DNA from: UBA3839 sp902776985
Lineage (GTDB): Bacteria > Bacteroidota > Bacteroidia > Bacteroidales > Bacteroidaceae
Reading direction: 5' to 3'
Assembly: GCA_902776985.1 (NCBI GenBank)
Contig: CACYSD010000043.1
Span: forward strand, 1-5,130
DNA length: 5,130 nt
Position numbers and translations under genes: made by a program. How positions within the stretch are numbered: position 1 is the first letter of the stretch; each line of letters starts with the position of its first letter. The notes beneath the pieces are model-generated. The model had not been told where the DNA came from. It worked only from the letters and a program-made list of their open reading frames with translations, and searched no databases. Of this stretch, positions 5,129-5,130 are shown one piece after another.

Positions 5129-5130
5129 CT

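Noticed and set aside
1..5130. CRISPR array, tRNA, rRNA or insertion sequence
   Set aside because: No regularly spaced repeats, cloverleaf or rRNA-like segments, or transposase motifs were seen on either strand.

Overview
The window looks like accessory DNA from a Bacteroidales-type gut or oral bacterium (Bacteroides, Prevotella or a relative). The reasons are a Bacteroidetes-style -7 promoter box (TACCTTTG, pattern TAnnTTTG), a mobilization operon of the Bacteroides plasmid/transposon kind, little evidence of Shine-Dalgarno sites, and HsdS and tyrosine recombinase proteins of the sort found in Bacteroides phase-variable type I restriction loci. The assignment rests on reading motifs by eye, not on a database search.

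Region 1 (1-2299) is a compact, GC-richer mobilization module on the + strand. A leader with several short inverted repeats (1-118, probable oriT) is followed by a small ribbon-helix-helix relaxosome protein (119-481), a MOBP-type relaxase (496-1689) with an HxD...HxHxxxN motif, and a coiled-coil protein with a C-terminal membrane anchor (1691-2299). The genes are 14 bp and 1 bp apart, so this is very likely one operon.

Region 2 (2330-4532) is a remnant or silent portion of a shuffling type I restriction specificity locus. It begins 30 bp after the mob operon with a headless hsdS (central linker, TRD2 and C-terminal conserved helix). This half-gene is bounded by two inverted copies of a 15-bp sequence (2334-2348 and 3056-3070). 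Each copy has the form of a tyrosine recombinase core site: 6-bp arms around a 4-bp asymmetric centre, CAGA on the left and TCTG on the right. A complete tyrosine recombinase (3117-4109) with all catalytic residues follows, and a degenerate third copy of the site lies directly before its start codon. After it come a Bacteroidetes promoter carrying a perfect 9-bp inverted repeat and the 5' part of another hsdS (TRD1, 4167-4532), which is cut short. No hsdM or hsdR is present.

Region 3 (about 4515-5130) is a minus-strand, AT-rich defence-like operon: the end of an unrecognised gene (4982-5128), then the N-terminal part of a probable McrB-like AAA ATPase (start at 4963). The McrB-like coding stretch meets the truncated hsdS head-on at about 4511-4522, so both genes are broken at one junction. 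This is a real rearrangement scar or an assembly chimera.

Taken together, the recombinase probably swaps or flips HsdS target-recognition cassettes, changing which DNA sequence a type I methylase/nuclease elsewhere recognises. The neighbouring mob operon suggests that the cassette bank lies on, or next to, a mobilizable element. The new-looking aspects are the self-contained, perfectly flanked TRD2 cassette abutting a mob operon, the third site before the recombinase start, and the palindrome over the hsdS promoter.
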